Source of the DNA: Sphingobacterium cavernae
Lineage (GTDB): Bacteria > Bacteroidota > Bacteroidia > Sphingobacteriales > Sphingobacteriaceae
Reading direction: 5' to 3'
Length of the DNA stretch: 47,125 nucleotides
NCBI RefSeq assembly: GCF_008520265.1
Contig: NZ_VIQM01000034.1
Location: 1 to 47,125 of the forward strand
The notes under the pieces were generated by a model. It searched no databases and was not told the DNA's origin. It was given only the letters and a program-made list of their open reading frames with translations. The translations under genes were made by a program, and so were the position numbers. Positions within the stretch are counted from its first letter, which is position 1; every line of letters begins with the position of its first letter. Shown piece by piece: positions 7,752 through 16,569 of the stretch.

Positions 7752-9341
7752 ATGAAAGCAACCTATATTGATTATAAAGATACGAACAGCTTTTCTAAAA
7801 CCTTGTTGGCTTATTTAGCTGGAAATGAAGAGTTAACATCATTTTATGGCAATCAACCCACTTATGAGGGATTCAAAAAGCAAATCCAACTTAAATCATC
7901 CTTCGCGCATCGCGAAATTCTAGTAGAATCTTTAAAAAATCAATACGGCGATTTACTCAATGACGCGCCCGAAGTTGCTCGTCACATTGACTTACTAGCG
8001 CAATCTAATACGTATACAATTACGACTGGTCACCAATTAAATATCTTTACAGGTCCGCTTTATTTTCTTTTCAAGATTGCTTGCGCCATTCGTTTAGCAA
8101 AAGATTTGAAAGTAAAGTTTCCAGATCAAAACTTTGTTCCTGTGTATTGGATGGCTTCAGAAGATCACGATTTTGCTGAAATCAACAATACACGTGTATA
8201 CGGCAAAAAAATCGTTTGGGATGTTCCGGGAATTTCGGGTGCAGGAAAAATGGATACATCTTCCATGGAGGCTGTTGTGCGTCAATATATTGGGATGTTG
8301 GGGCTTTCTGAAAACTCCTCGAAATTGGCTGAAATTGTCGAAGAAGCATATTTGCAAGGTCGTAATCTCGCGGATGCAACGCGTGTATTGGTGAATGCAT
8401 TATTTAGAGAATACGGGTTAGTCATCGTAGATGCGGATCGCAAAGAGCTAAAAGAAGTATTTGTGCCAATTATTCAAGAAGATATTCTAGAGGAGAAGAG
8501 TTTCCAAGCCATTTCAAATACTACAAAAGAATTAGAAGAAAAGGGTTTTTCAACGCAAGTACATGCACGGGAGTGTAATTTCTTTTATTTGACGGATGAA
8601 TATCGAGAGCGCATAGTGAAAAATGAGGATGGAAGATTTGAAGTTTTGCATCAAGATATATTTTTTTCGGTAGAAGGATTAAAGCAAGAAATTTCAACAA
8701 ATCCGGAGCGCTTCAGTCCTAATGTGGTGATGCGGCCATTGTATCAAGAAGTAATATTACCAAATCTAGCCTATATTGGTGGAGGTGCTGAGATTGTGTA
8801 CTGGTTGCAGTTTAAAGCCAATTTTGATCAATTCGGGATTCCTTATCCGATTCTAATTCCACGTAATTCGGCTATGATTACGGATGATGCTGTAGCAAGT
8901 AAGATTTACCGATTAGACTTGACCTTTAAATCTGTTTTCAAATCTACTACTGCATTGCAGAATGATTATGTAAGAAGACATACAATCCATAGGCTCAATC
9001 TACGTGATGAATGGATGGAATTCAATGCGATTTTTGGAAAGATAAAATTGCGTGCACACAAGATTGATGCTAGTCTAGCACCGAGTACGGAAGCTGTACA
9101 AGCACGATTGAAAAAGGCAATCGATAATTTGGAAAAGAAATTGTTGAAGGCTGATAAGCACAATCACGAAGAAGCCTTAATCCAAATAGAGCGTGTAAAA
9201 GAAAAATTATTCCCCAATGGAGGTTTGCAGGAGCGTTCGGAAAACTTTGCAACGTTATATGTCAAATATGGGGATGATTTAATCAAAGAATTGATAAAAC
9301 ATTTTAATCCCTTGGATTTCAAGTTTACAATATTGTATTAG
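7752..9341 (+). CDS. bshC: bacillithiol biosynthesis cysteine-adding enzyme BshC
   Basis: 529 residues, the usual family length (about 540). The BshC fingerprints are clear: TTGHQLNIFTGPLYFLFKI near residue 97 and VPVYWMASEDHDFAEIN near 130, then RPLYQEVILPNLAYIGGGAE in the middle and a helical, charged C-terminal part (coiled coil, about 440-500). BshC joins cysteine to glucosaminyl-malate, the last step of bacillithiol synthesis in the cytosol. bshA and bshB are not in the window, so the gene stands alone, as is common for this dispersed pathway. It has its own -7 box and a symmetric terminator just after the stop. This predicts that the organism uses bacillithiol as a low-molecular-weight thiol. 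Confidence 0.93.
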   Translation: MKATYIDYKDTNSFSKTLLAYLAGNEELTSFYGNQPTYEGFKKQIQLKSSFAHREILVESLKNQYGDLLNDAPEVARHIDLLAQSNTYTITTGHQLNIFTGPLYFLFKIACAIRLAKDLKVKFPDQNFVPVYWMASEDHDFAEINNTRVYGKKIVWDVPGISGAGKMDTSSMEAVVRQYIGMLGLSENSSKLAEIVEEAYLQGRNLADATRVLVNALFREYGLVIVDADRKELKEVFVPIIQEDILEEKSFQAISNTTKELEEKGFSTQVHARECNFFYLTDEYRERIVKNEDGRFEVLHQDIFFSVEGLKQEISTNPERFSPNVVMRPLYQEVILPNLAYIGGGAEIVYWLQFKANFDQFGIPYPILIPRNSAMITDDAVASKIYRLDLTFKSVFKSTTALQNDYVRRHTIHRLNLRDEWMEFNAIFGKIKLRAHKIDASLAPSTEAVQARLKKAIDNLEKKLLKADKHNHEEALIQIERVKEKLFPNGGLQERSENFATLYVKYGDDLIKELIKHFNPLDFKFTILY

Positions 9342-9374
9342 TCGAAGATAGCTTAAGCTATCTTCGATTATTTC
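9342..9374. terminator. bidirectional terminator between convergent genes
   Basis: Perfect palindrome at 9342-9367 (11-bp arms TCGAAGATAGC/GCTATCTTCGA, TTAA loop) directly after the bshC stop, with T-rich sequence on the plus side. It lies between bshC and the convergent lipoprotein gene and can serve both. Confidence 0.8.
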
Positions 9375-9407
9375 TATATTTTTGATAATATTTATATTTA
9401 AGTATAA

Positions 9408-9746
9408 TTATCTGTTATTTCTTCTATATTTATGATAGTACCTGTCATAGTCAGAAGGGGCGTATTGTTCCTTAGGTCCCCACTCTTCTAATTTATTATC
9501 AATAAAATGATACCAGTTCAATAAGGTATCTGTTCTAAATGGACGACTTGGGTATTCATAGATTTCTAAAATTCCATCGTCATATTTTTTTGCTGCAACT
9601 ATTTGAATTGGTTTTCCGGCTATAGCAATGACTTCCTCTGTAGTCATACCAATTTTGATTAAAGTATAGTCTTGTGAATAATAGACACCACAGCTGGAAA
9701 AAATTGCAAGAGTAATCAACACGAAAGAGGCTTTTAGTAATTTCAT
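9408..9746 (-). CDS. small lipoprotein with a BamE/SmpA-like segment
   Basis: 112 residues. A lipoprotein signal ends at Cys19 (LAIFSSC). The next part, LIKIGMTTEEVIAIAGKPIQI, follows the pattern of the SmpA/OmlA (BamE) fold, where a GMTxxEVxxxxGxP turn is characteristic. The C-terminus is rich in Tyr, Arg and Asn. It is probably anchored to the inner face of the outer membrane. BamE proper supports outer-membrane protein assembly, but the same fold occurs in many small lipoproteins, so I infer location and fold only. It is transcribed toward bshC and ends 66 nt from it. Confidence 0.7.
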   Translation of the reverse strand: MKLLKASFVLITLAIFSSCGVYYSQDYTLIKIGMTTEEVIAIAGKPIQIVAAKKYDDGILEIYEYPSRPFRTDTLLNWYHFIDNKLEEWGPKEQYAPSDYDRYYHKYRRNNR

Positions 9747-9820
9747 AATATTGTTTTTAGTCGATAAATATGACTTTTAAATATTACATAGGTTTAGTGC
9801 AGATTCAATTGATTTGAAAT

Positions 9821-10192
9821 TTATTTTTTAGAAAATAGAAATTTTTTATCGAGAAGGTAGCACGCAAATGCCCCGCTGCCGTAGGCAATTAAATCTGACC
9901 AAAGAAAACCTTGGCCTAAAACTAATCTTAATAAGGAATGATTTCTTGCTTCGATAAGGAATGGTATTCGGACAAGTTGTAAGAACTCGATACTAAAACA
10001 AAATGCAATTGATAATAAGAGCGCGTAATGTAAAGGTCTCTTGGTAAACAAAAACCGAAATCCCCAATACACCATTATGGCATATAGCGCATCACCAGTT
10101 GCTAAAGGAAGAAACTCTATTTTTCGTGAAAACAATCCAAGAGCAATTGTGATAATAATAAGGATAAAATATATGAGTCTTCTTTTTAACAT
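9821..10192 (-). CDS. DUF2809-type small integral membrane protein
   Basis: 123 residues from the ATG at 10192. A start at 10228 would add 12 residues but overlaps the terminator hairpin of the upstream gene, so I reject it. Four hydrophobic helices are visible (about residues 5-22, 30-47, 54-74 and 96-112), with basic ends. The pattern RLIYFILIIITIALGLFSRK and the later SDLIAYGSGA match the DUF2809 family as I remember it. The family has no established function. Nothing in the neighbourhood suggests one. Confidence 0.72.
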   Translation of the reverse strand: MLKRRLIYFILIIITIALGLFSRKIEFLPLATGDALYAIMVYWGFRFLFTKRPLHYALLLSIAFCFSIEFLQLVRIPFLIEARNHSLLRLVLGQGFLWSDLIAYGSGAFACYLLDKKFLFSKK

Positions 10193-10221
10193 AAAGCAAA
10201 ATAGCGTAATAAAACAAAATA

Positions 10222-10247
10222 CCTCCAAAGTCAGATAACTTTGGAGG
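10222..10247 (-). terminator. intrinsic terminator after the 311-aa lipoprotein gene
   Basis: Perfect 10-bp stem CCTCCAAAGT (10222-10231) / ACTTTGGAGG (10238-10247). Read on the minus strand it is followed by TATTTTGTTTTATT. It lies 34 nt beyond the stop of the upstream gene. Confidence 0.75.
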
Positions 10248-10280
10248 ATATAAAAGTTGTGATATAAGCTATTTTTTAGA

Positions 10281-11216
10281 TTAGGGCAAATCGTTTATGG
10301 CATCGATGACCTGTTGGATAGTTCCATTTTGCAATTCTGAAAGATTAAAAATTACTGTAGGATTTGCCGTCAGTGTCATAGCAGGTTTTACAGCATATTT
10401 GAATCCATTATTATATTCTGCTACTAAAATATAATACACCTCAGCTCCGATTGGCATTCTAGTGCTTGCATAAGCTAGTGAATTTGGTCGTGTCTTTGTC
10501 GCCATGAAAATATAACTGTTGCTGTTGTTGAAACCCTCTGGGCTTTGAAACGAAACGCTAGTGAAACCCTGCCCCAAATCCACAAATTTATCGAAGTTGA
10601 ACCAATCAAAATCATTGACAAATGCATTATACGCTTCTGCATTTGTAGCTTGGTTGAATCCTGTCCACATCTCTGTCGTCTGTGTAATATCTTCCCAAGA
10701 CAAATCCCCATTCGCATCTATTGTTCCAGCAAAAGCACCCATATCTTGATCTGTACCACCTGTAATACTTGTAGGAGCATGAATAGAATACCCACATTCT
10801 GTAGTTAATTCTTCTCCATTCTGCGTGATTTTGATTAAGAATTCACCACCAGAAGTTAGTAATCTAGGTTCTCCGCCTTGCATTGCTACAGTTGGTTTAT
10901 TGGTTGCGAGCATGGTACCTCTATCAAATATTTCCACGTAAGAAAAGTCAACTTCCCCTACTACAGGATCACCGTTTTGTTTTTTGAGACACGAACCATT
11001 GATCATGACTTTTACACCTTTTTCTGAAGTAAACATAAAAACATCAGAAGCGTCAAAAGAGTCATGTTGTGTAATAGCATCTAGGTTACTAGCAAATAAG
11101 TTTTTTAGCGCTACTCCATTTGGGGCAAATAAGGGCTCGTAAACTGTTTCATTTGAACAAGAAATTGAGCTAATAATTAATGCTCCTATTCCGAATAATT
11201 GTATAAGCTTTTTCAT
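10281..11216 (-). CDS. lipoprotein of unknown function (311 aa)
   Basis: The signal peptide ends in the lipobox SSISC with Cys20 as the lipid anchor. The rest looks like an extracellular beta-rich protein: glycine, asparagine and threonine are common, and the segment VMINGSCLKKQNGDPVVGEV resembles the start of an Ig-like or carboxypeptidase-regulatory beta-sandwich. Two further cysteines (CLKKQ, TECGY) could form a disulfide. I do not recognise the family. An 86-nt inverted repeat ends at the base before the ATG (11217-11302), which could affect initiation. A terminator follows the gene, so it is probably monocistronic. Confidence 0.72.
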   Translation of the reverse strand: MKKLIQLFGIGALIISSISCSNETVYEPLFAPNGVALKNLFASNLDAITQHDSFDASDVFMFTSEKGVKVMINGSCLKKQNGDPVVGEVDFSYVEIFDRGTMLATNKPTVAMQGGEPRLLTSGGEFLIKITQNGEELTTECGYSIHAPTSITGGTDQDMGAFAGTIDANGDLSWEDITQTTEMWTGFNQATNAEAYNAFVNDFDWFNFDKFVDLGQGFTSVSFQSPEGFNNSNSYIFMATKTRPNSLAYASTRMPIGAEVYYILVAEYNNGFKYAVKPAMTLTANPTVIFNLSELQNGTIQQVIDAINDLP

Positions 11217-11302
11217 AATTTTAAAATTTAAAGGGTTATTTATTCTGTTCTTTCCATTATATCAACAGAATTAAAATATTGTTACCCCTTAATTTTAAAA
11301 TT
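11217..11302. repeat. long inverted repeat abutting the lipoprotein start codon
   Basis: Arms at 11217-11238 and 11282-11302 both contain the self-complementary 12-mer AATTTTAAAATT followed by A/G-rich sequence (AAGGG on one side, CCCCTT on the other). The 43-nt spacer holds a second small inverted repeat (CTGTT / AACAG). The left arm touches the ATG of the minus-strand lipoprotein gene. The repeat could act as terminator for the upstream ctlX gene, as a 5'-UTR structure, or as a protein-binding site. Confidence 0.6.
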
Positions 11303-11310
11303 CTAGTTTG

Positions 11311-12231
11311 TTAAGTGTGAAATACTTCGGCGATCATGCATCGTATCGAACCTCCTCCGAATTTTTCAATGGTATAAATTGGGACGTTAATGAGCCTACC
11401 AAAGCTTGCTAATTGCTCTTTTTGTGCTTCTGAAAATGCATTAAAGGCTTGTTCGCTCATAGCGATTAAGGTTTCTTCCTCTTTGTTTTTTAGTTCTAAG
11501 ATATTGCCGCAAAAACGGTTCATTTGGGCTTCGGATATTGGAATAATTGTTTTCTGGGTAGATTCTAAGGATTGGATGATCTGATTTTTTTCTTCTTCAT
11601 TTTGAATGCTATTCAAACAAATTACACAAAATTTAGATCCCAATGCCATCATGACATTTGTATGGTAGATGGGAAGTCGTTGCTGTTTGGCTTCTTGTGT
11701 AGCATGGAAAATAATAGGTTGGTAGCCATTATCTTCGCAATACAATTGAACGAGTGATTCATTGGCGCGTTCGGAAATAGAACAATAAGCGATTTTATTC
11801 TCTCTGTCCAAAATTAGTACACCCGTTCCTTCTAAGAATATTTCTTTATCTGCATATAGGGAATAATCTTTGATGGTTTTAAATTTTATTCCATGTTTTT
11901 CCAATATTCCCAAATGCCCTAAGAAAATCTCACGTCGTCTATTCGCGGCAAACATGGCATAAAGAATCGCCTTGTCACCATGAAAAGAAATGATATTATT
12001 AGGAAAGATACTGTCAGGTGTATCAAACTTCCCTGAATCTTCGACTACGATAACTTGTACGCCTGCTGCTTCCAACGTTTTTACAGCATTGTCAAATTCA
12101 GCTTTCGCCAATAAATTGGTGTCTTTGTTTACAGTTTCAATATCTTGAAAATAATTATTCACTGCGGTCTCTTCATTGGCACGAAAATCAGCAGGGCGAA
12201 CCATCAATATAGTGTTTGTAGACTGTGTCAT
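11311..12231 (-). CDS. ctlX: citrulline utilization hydrolase, CtlX type
   Basis: 306 residues from the ATG at 12231; this start overlaps the stop of the upstream gene by one base (TAATG), which decides it. The protein belongs to the guanidino-group-modifying fold: MVRPADFRAN at the start, IFPNN near 75-79, Glu134 in LEGTG, His190 in YHTNVMM and the catalytic Cys298 in GGGSIRCMIAEVF. This wording is that of arginine deiminase-related CtlX proteins, which act on citrulline or related substrates. Coupling to a second enzyme of the same fold suggests a short arginine/citrulline catabolic unit, but no carbamate kinase or ornithine enzyme is nearby. The catalytic residues are seen; the substrate is inferred. 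Confidence 0.82.
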   Translation of the reverse strand: MTQSTNTILMVRPADFRANEETAVNNYFQDIETVNKDTNLLAKAEFDNAVKTLEAAGVQVIVVEDSGKFDTPDSIFPNNIISFHGDKAILYAMFAANRRREIFLGHLGILEKHGIKFKTIKDYSLYADKEIFLEGTGVLILDRENKIAYCSISERANESLVQLYCEDNGYQPIIFHATQEAKQQRLPIYHTNVMMALGSKFCVICLNSIQNEEEKNQIIQSLESTQKTIIPISEAQMNRFCGNILELKNKEEETLIAMSEQAFNAFSEAQKEQLASFGRLINVPIYTIEKFGGGSIRCMIAEVFHT

Positions 12232-13145
12232 TATTCGCGAATTAGTGGTAAGGTGGAGCAACGTAATAAACCTTCTTGTTTTCCAATTTCATGGTATGGA
12301 ATTCGTTCAACTATAAAACTTTGTTCCTCCAGCCAAATATTCAACTTATCAAATCGTTGTTCGGAAACAATGATTTCAGGTGAAATAGAAAAGACATTGG
12401 AATTCATTTCATACATGCCGTCAGCATCAATATGAAATAAGTTTTCTTTGCCAAAAATCTCTACAATACGGTGGTAATCATTTGGATTGCGGAAGCCACC
12501 TTCAAAGATAATTCCTTTGTCTAGTCCTATGGGTTGAAAGCAACAATCTAGATGTAACGCATTGGCTCTTGGATTGGTCATTGATTTTATCAAGTCGCAG
12601 TCTATAACGGTTTTATTGGGAAATAAATGTTGAATGAAGTCAACTCCATGACGATTGGTGCGGGCTGTATTGATTTCGGAATAATCCACATTATAATAAG
12701 TGCCTACGAAAATATATTCATTCCAAACAATGACATCGCCACCCTCAATATGAACTTCTTCAGGAGGAACGATGAACTTATCTTTATCGATTTTTGCTAC
12801 GATAAAATCAATAGCTTCCCACTCATTTGCGCGATCTGGTAAAATGTTAGATTTTATGAATTTATCGTCAATTACAAATCCAATATCACGAGTAAAAATC
12901 TGATTTAAATTTGATATTTGTCTTGGGCGAAAGACCTCAACATTATGTTTTTTTAATACCTTTTCGAAAGCTGACATTTCTTCGAGCATATCTGATTCGG
13001 TGGGGTAAGTTCCAGCAAGTATGTGCTCTAGTGATTTTGGGTCATATGCTTCTTCGGGAAGGGGCGTTGGTCCATTGCTGTCGGCTCTTCCCAAGATTAC
13101 AGATTTTAATTTTGCAGTCTCATTTTTAACATTTAGTTTTAGCAT
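12231..13145 (-). CDS. arginine deiminase/amidinotransferase-family protein
   Basis: 304 residues with the catalytic set of the amidinotransferase-like fold: IFTRDIGF (Asp87 region), HIEGGDVIV (Glu134 to Asp137), ALHLDCCF (His198) and the nucleophile Cys296 in LLRCSTLPLIRE. The C-terminal RCSTLPL recalls both arginine deiminases and arginine amidinotransferases. The family hydrolyses or transfers the guanidino group of arginine-like substrates. The gene overlaps the ctlX start by one base, so translation is coupled: this enzyme could make citrulline (or an analogue) that CtlX hydrolyses further. That order is inference. Dimethylarginine hydrolase or amidinotransferase activity cannot be excluded by eye. 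Confidence 0.8.
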   Translation of the reverse strand: MLKLNVKNETAKLKSVILGRADSNGPTPLPEEAYDPKSLEHILAGTYPTESDMLEEMSAFEKVLKKHNVEVFRPRQISNLNQIFTRDIGFVIDDKFIKSNILPDRANEWEAIDFIVAKIDKDKFIVPPEEVHIEGGDVIVWNEYIFVGTYYNVDYSEINTARTNRHGVDFIQHLFPNKTVIDCDLIKSMTNPRANALHLDCCFQPIGLDKGIIFEGGFRNPNDYHRIVEIFGKENLFHIDADGMYEMNSNVFSISPEIIVSEQRFDKLNIWLEEQSFIVERIPYHEIGKQEGLLRCSTLPLIRE

Positions 13146-13460
13146 ATAAATTTGGCTTGTACTTGCTTGTAATTTAGCAAATTGTATTGTAATAATTTGA
13201 TTGATAGAAACTTTTGAGAGTTTTGTCAGGCTACGCCCAGGAGACTGAATATTTTTGAATTTTAAATTGTTTTATCTGATTTTTTAATAATAAAATCGAA
13301 CAAACGTTTGCATCACGATAAAATTTTTTGGAAGGCTGTATTCGTTCAAAAAGTATTCAAAATTCCGTATCTTTGCGCAATCAAATATTTAGGTTTCGTA
13401 AAGCGAAAGAAATGTTTGTCAAAGTGTTAATACATTAATGTTCTTGCAATTATAAAGCAA
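13146..13460. other. 315-bp divergent control region between the arginine genes and gcvP
   Basis: No gene is visible. It should carry the minus-strand promoter of the arginine-enzyme pair (the nearest candidate has one extra base in the box) and the plus-strand promoter of gcvP (TATCTTTG at 13368-13375). The 85-nt gcvP leader has one small hairpin (TTTCG/CGAAA, 13394-13408). I looked for a tandem glycine riboswitch and saw none. Confidence 0.55.
13368..13375 (+). promoter_or_regulatory. -7 box TATCTTTG upstream of gcvP
   Basis: Perfect TAnnTTTG match, leaving an 85-nt stretch before the ATG at 13461. The -33 position reads GTTCA, a poor match to TTTG. Confidence 0.5.
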
Positions 13461-16325
13461 ATGAGTAACGTACATTACCAAGAAAAATTTCAGGACCGTC
13501 ACAACGGACCGAGTGCTGCACAAACCGAAGAAATGTTGAATTTTTTGGGTGTAGCTTCTTTAGATGAGTTGATCGAACAAACTGTTCCTGCTCAGATTAG
13601 AAGAAAGGCTATGAATCTTCCAAATGCATTGAGCGAAGTCGCTTATTTGGAGAAAGTAGCACAGATTGCGGAGAAGAACAAAGTTTTCAAATCGTATATC
13701 GGACAAGGATATAATGATGTAATTCTTCCAGGTGTAATTCAGCGTAATGTATTCGAAAATCCAGGATGGTATACACAATATACGCCATACCAAGCGGAGA
13801 TTGCGCAAGGTCGTTTGCAAGCGTTATTGAATTTCCAAACTGTAGTTTCAGATTTCACAGGTTTAGAAATTGCGAATGCTTCTTTATTGGATGAGGCTAC
13901 AGCTGCTGCTGAAGCCATGTTCATGTTGTATTCGGCGCGCAAAAACAAAAATGCCAATGTATTTTTGGTGTCTCCAAATGTATTTCCTCAGACTTTAGAT
14001 GTATTGACTACGCGTGCTACACCATTTGGTGTAGAATTGCGCATAGCTGATATCACAGAAGATAATTTGGCAGATGATGTATTTGCAGTTTTTATGCAAT
14101 ACCCAGCTGCTGATGGTACGCTTGCTGATTATAAAAACTTTGCAGAAGTGGCTCACGCTAAAAATATTACAATTTGTGTGGCTGCAGATTTAATGTCATT
14201 GGCATTATTAACGCCTCCAGGCGAATGGGGTGCGGATGTTGTGGTAGGTAACTCACAACGTTTTGGTGTACCGATGGGATTTGGTGGTCCTCACGCTGCA
14301 TTCTTCGCTACTAAAGATGCGTACAAGCGTAATATTCCTGGTCGTATCATCGGTGTGACTTCAGATTCTAATGGTGAATACGCATTGCGTATGGCGTTAC
14401 AAACACGTGAGCAACATATTCGTCGTGATAAAGCATCTTCGAATATTTGTACTGCGCAAGCATTGTTAGCGATTATGGCGTCATTCTACGCCGTATATCA
14501 CGGTCCAAAAGGCATCAAAAATATTGCTACACGTATCAATGATCTAGCTAAACTTGCGGATAAAGCAATCCAATCATTGGGTTACGAGCAAGTGAACAAA
14601 ACGTATTTCGATACATTAAGATTCAATTTGGGTAATGAGGTTGACGGCTTGAAATCAGAAGCATTAAACAATGAATTAAATTTCTATTATAACGAGGGTA
14701 CAGTTGGAATTTCAATCGATGAAACTACAACTTTCCAAGATATTCAAACTATCGTACGTGTATTTGCTAAAGTAAAAGGCAAATTACAGGACGATTTGGA
14801 TTTAGAAGAATTGGCAAATGAATTAGGCACTTCAATTCCTGCGGAATTGGAGCGCACTTCCGATTATTTGACCCACCCAATCTTCAATACATACCACTCA
14901 GAGCACGAAATGTTGCGTTATATCAAATCTTTAGAAGCTAAAGATTTGTCATTGTGTCACTCAATGATTCCATTGGGTTCATGCACAATGAAATTGAATG
15001 CAACAACAGAGATGGTTCCTGTGACTTGGTCCCGTTTTGGTGGATTGCATCCATTCGCACCAGCAGACCAAACTTCGGGCTATATGCATTTAATCAACGA
15101 ATTAAATGATTGGTTATCTGAAATTACTGGATTTGCGAAAATGTCGTTCCAACCAAACTCTGGTGCGCAAGGCGAGTACGCTGGTTTGATGGTAATCGAT
15201 GCTTACCACAAAAGCCGTGGTGAAGGTCACCGTAACATCTGTTTGATCCCAGCTTCGGCACACGGAACAAACCCAGCATCAGCTTCTATGGCTGGTCTAA
15301 AAGTTGTCGTTGTGAAAACGGATGACAAAGGTAATATCGATGTTGAAGATTTGAGAGAGAAAGCTATTGAGCATTCTGCCAACTTGAATTCTTTGATGGT
15401 TACTTACCCATCGACTCACGGTGTGTTTGAAGAGACAATCATTGAAATCTGTAATATTATCCACGAAAATGGTGGTCAAGTATACATGGACGGAGCGAAT
15501 ATGAATGCGCAGGTTGGTTTGACTAGCCCAGGATTCATTGGTGCTGATGTGTGTCACTTGAATTTACATAAAACATTCTGTATTCCTCATGGTGGTGGTG
15601 GTCCTGGTATGGGGCCAATCGGTGTGGCAGCGCACTTGGTTCCTTTCTTACCAAACCATAAAGTTGTGGAAATTTCGGGTGAAGAAGGTATTACAGCTGT
15701 TTCAGCAGCACCATTTGGTTCGGCTTCCATTTTGTTGATTTCTCATGCTTATATTGCGATGATGGGCGCAAATGGACTTACAGATGCTACTAAAACAGCT
15801 ATCTTAAATGCAAACTATATTAAAGCGCGTTTAGAAGATCATTATCCTGTGCTTTATGCAGGAGCAAACGATCGTTGTGCGCACGAGATGATTTTAGATT
15901 GTCGTGGTTTCAAAAATGTTGGTGTGGAAGTAGCAGACATCGCAAAACGTTTAATGGACTACGGTTTCCATGCGCCAACGGTATCATTCCCAGTTGCAGG
16001 TACATTGATGGTAGAGCCTACTGAGTCGGAATCAAAACCAGAGTTGGATCGTTTCTGTGATGCGTTGATCGCCATCCGTAAAGAAATCGCAGCAGTAGAA
16101 GCTGGCGAAGTTGATAAAGAAAATAACGTATTAAAAAATGCACCACATACGGCAGCAGTAGTTTCGGGAGACGAATGGGATAGACCATATTCACGTCAAA
16201 CTGCAGCTTATCCGCTTCCTTACTTGAAAACGGCTAAATTCTGGCCATCAGTAGGACGTGTGAATGATTCACAAGGTGATAGAATGTTGATTTGTTCTTG
16301 TCCTTCAATCGAAGAGTACGCATAA
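13461..16325 (+). CDS. gcvP: glycine dehydrogenase (aminomethyl-transferring), P protein
   Basis: 954 residues, the full single-chain P protein (N-terminal and C-terminal halves fused, as in E. coli, not split). The N-terminus [17 protein letters not shown] is typical. The PLP lysine is Lys704 in [20 protein letters not shown], followed by the glycine-rich loop. [13 protein letters not shown] marks the start of the catalytic half. It decarboxylates glycine and passes the aminomethyl group to lipoyl-GcvH in the glycine cleavage system. gcvH is 14 kb away (30391-30771) and gcvT is not in the window, so the system is dispersed. It is monocistronic, with its own -7 box and a terminator 33 nt after the stop. 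Confidence 0.97.
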   Translation: MSNVHYQEKFQDRHNGPSAAQTEEMLNFLGVASLDELIEQTVPAQIRRKAMNLPNALSEVAYLEKVAQIAEKNKVFKSYIGQGYNDVILPGVIQRNVFENPGWYTQYTPYQAEIAQGRLQALLNFQTVVSDFTGLEIANASLLDEATAAAEAMFMLYSARKNKNANVFLVSPNVFPQTLDVLTTRATPFGVELRIADITEDNLADDVFAVFMQYPAADGTLADYKNFAEVAHAKNITICVAADLMSLALLTPPGEWGADVVVGNSQRFGVPMGFGGPHAAFFATKDAYKRNIPGRIIGVTSDSNGEYALRMALQTREQHIRRDKASSNICTAQALLAIMASFYAVYHGPKGIKNIATRINDLAKLADKAIQSLGYEQVNKTYFDTLRFNLGNEVDGLKSEALNNELNFYYNEGTVGISIDETTTFQDIQTIVRVFAKVKGKLQDDLDLEELANELGTSIPAELERTSDYLTHPIFNTYHSEHEMLRYIKSLEAKDLSLCHSMIPLGSCTMKLNATTEMVPVTWSRFGGLHPFAPADQTSGYMHLINELNDWLSEITGFAKMSFQPNSGAQGEYAGLMVIDAYHKSRGEGHRNICLIPASAHGTNPASASMAGLKVVVVKTDDKGNIDVEDLREKAIEHSANLNSLMVTYPSTHGVFEETIIEICNIIHENGGQVYMDGANMNAQVGLTSPGFIGADVCHLNLHKTFCIPHGGGGPGMGPIGVAAHLVPFLPNHKVVEISGEEGITAVSAAPFGSASILLISHAYIAMMGANGLTDATKTAILNANYIKARLEDHYPVLYAGANDRCAHEMILDCRGFKNVGVEVADIAKRLMDYGFHAPTVSFPVAGTLMVEPTESESKPELDRFCDALIAIRKEIAAVEAGEVDKENNVLKNAPHTAAVVSGDEWDRPYSRQTAAYPLPYLKTAKFWPSVGRVNDSQGDRMLICSCPSIEEYA

Positions 16326-16358
16326 TTAATTCTCTTCTCTGAAGAGATAAACTATAAG

Positions 16359-16396
16359 AAGCCTCAGTCATCATTTTGATTGCTGAGGCTTTTCTT
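16359..16396 (+). terminator. intrinsic terminator of gcvP
   Basis: AAGCCTCAG (16359-16367) pairs perfectly with CTGAGGCTT (16383-16391), followed by TTCTTGTT. Confidence 0.85.
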
Positions 16397-16470
16397 GTTA
16401 ATAACCAATCAAATATTGACTATAAATAATCAAACTAGAATATTACAACTAATAATAAAATAGAAGTTGC

Positions 16471-16513
16471 TTAAAAACAATAATTAACTATCAGTAAAAA
16501 TTATTGTTTTTAA
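16471..16513. repeat. perfect 15-bp inverted repeat upstream of the PorP/SprF gene
   Basis: TTAAAAACAATAATT (16471-16485) and its exact complement AATTATTGTTTTTAA (16499-16513) around a 13-nt loop. It ends 19 nt before the -7 box at 16532. gcvP already has a terminator, so this may be an extra terminator or an operator. Confidence 0.6.
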
Positions 16514-16531
16514 TTAATCATAACTATACAT

Positions 16532-16539
16532 TATATTTG
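16532..16539 (+). promoter_or_regulatory. -7 box TATATTTG upstream of the PorP/SprF gene
   Basis: Perfect TAnnTTTG match 30 nt before the ATG at 16570. The -33 position holds TTTA (16509-16512), one base from TTTG, with 19-nt spacing; it lies inside the inverted repeat at 16471-16513. Confidence 0.55.
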
Positions 16540-16569
16540 ATATATCTATAATTATGATTTAACTCGCTT

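Noticed and set aside
10193..10228. Longer start for the DUF2809 protein
   Set aside because: It would place coding sequence in the terminator hairpin of the neighbouring gene and adds residues before the natural basic start.
13376..13460. Possible glycine riboswitch in the gcvP leader
   Set aside because: The 85-nt leader is too short for a tandem aptamer and shows only one 5-bp hairpin without the conserved purine-rich core.
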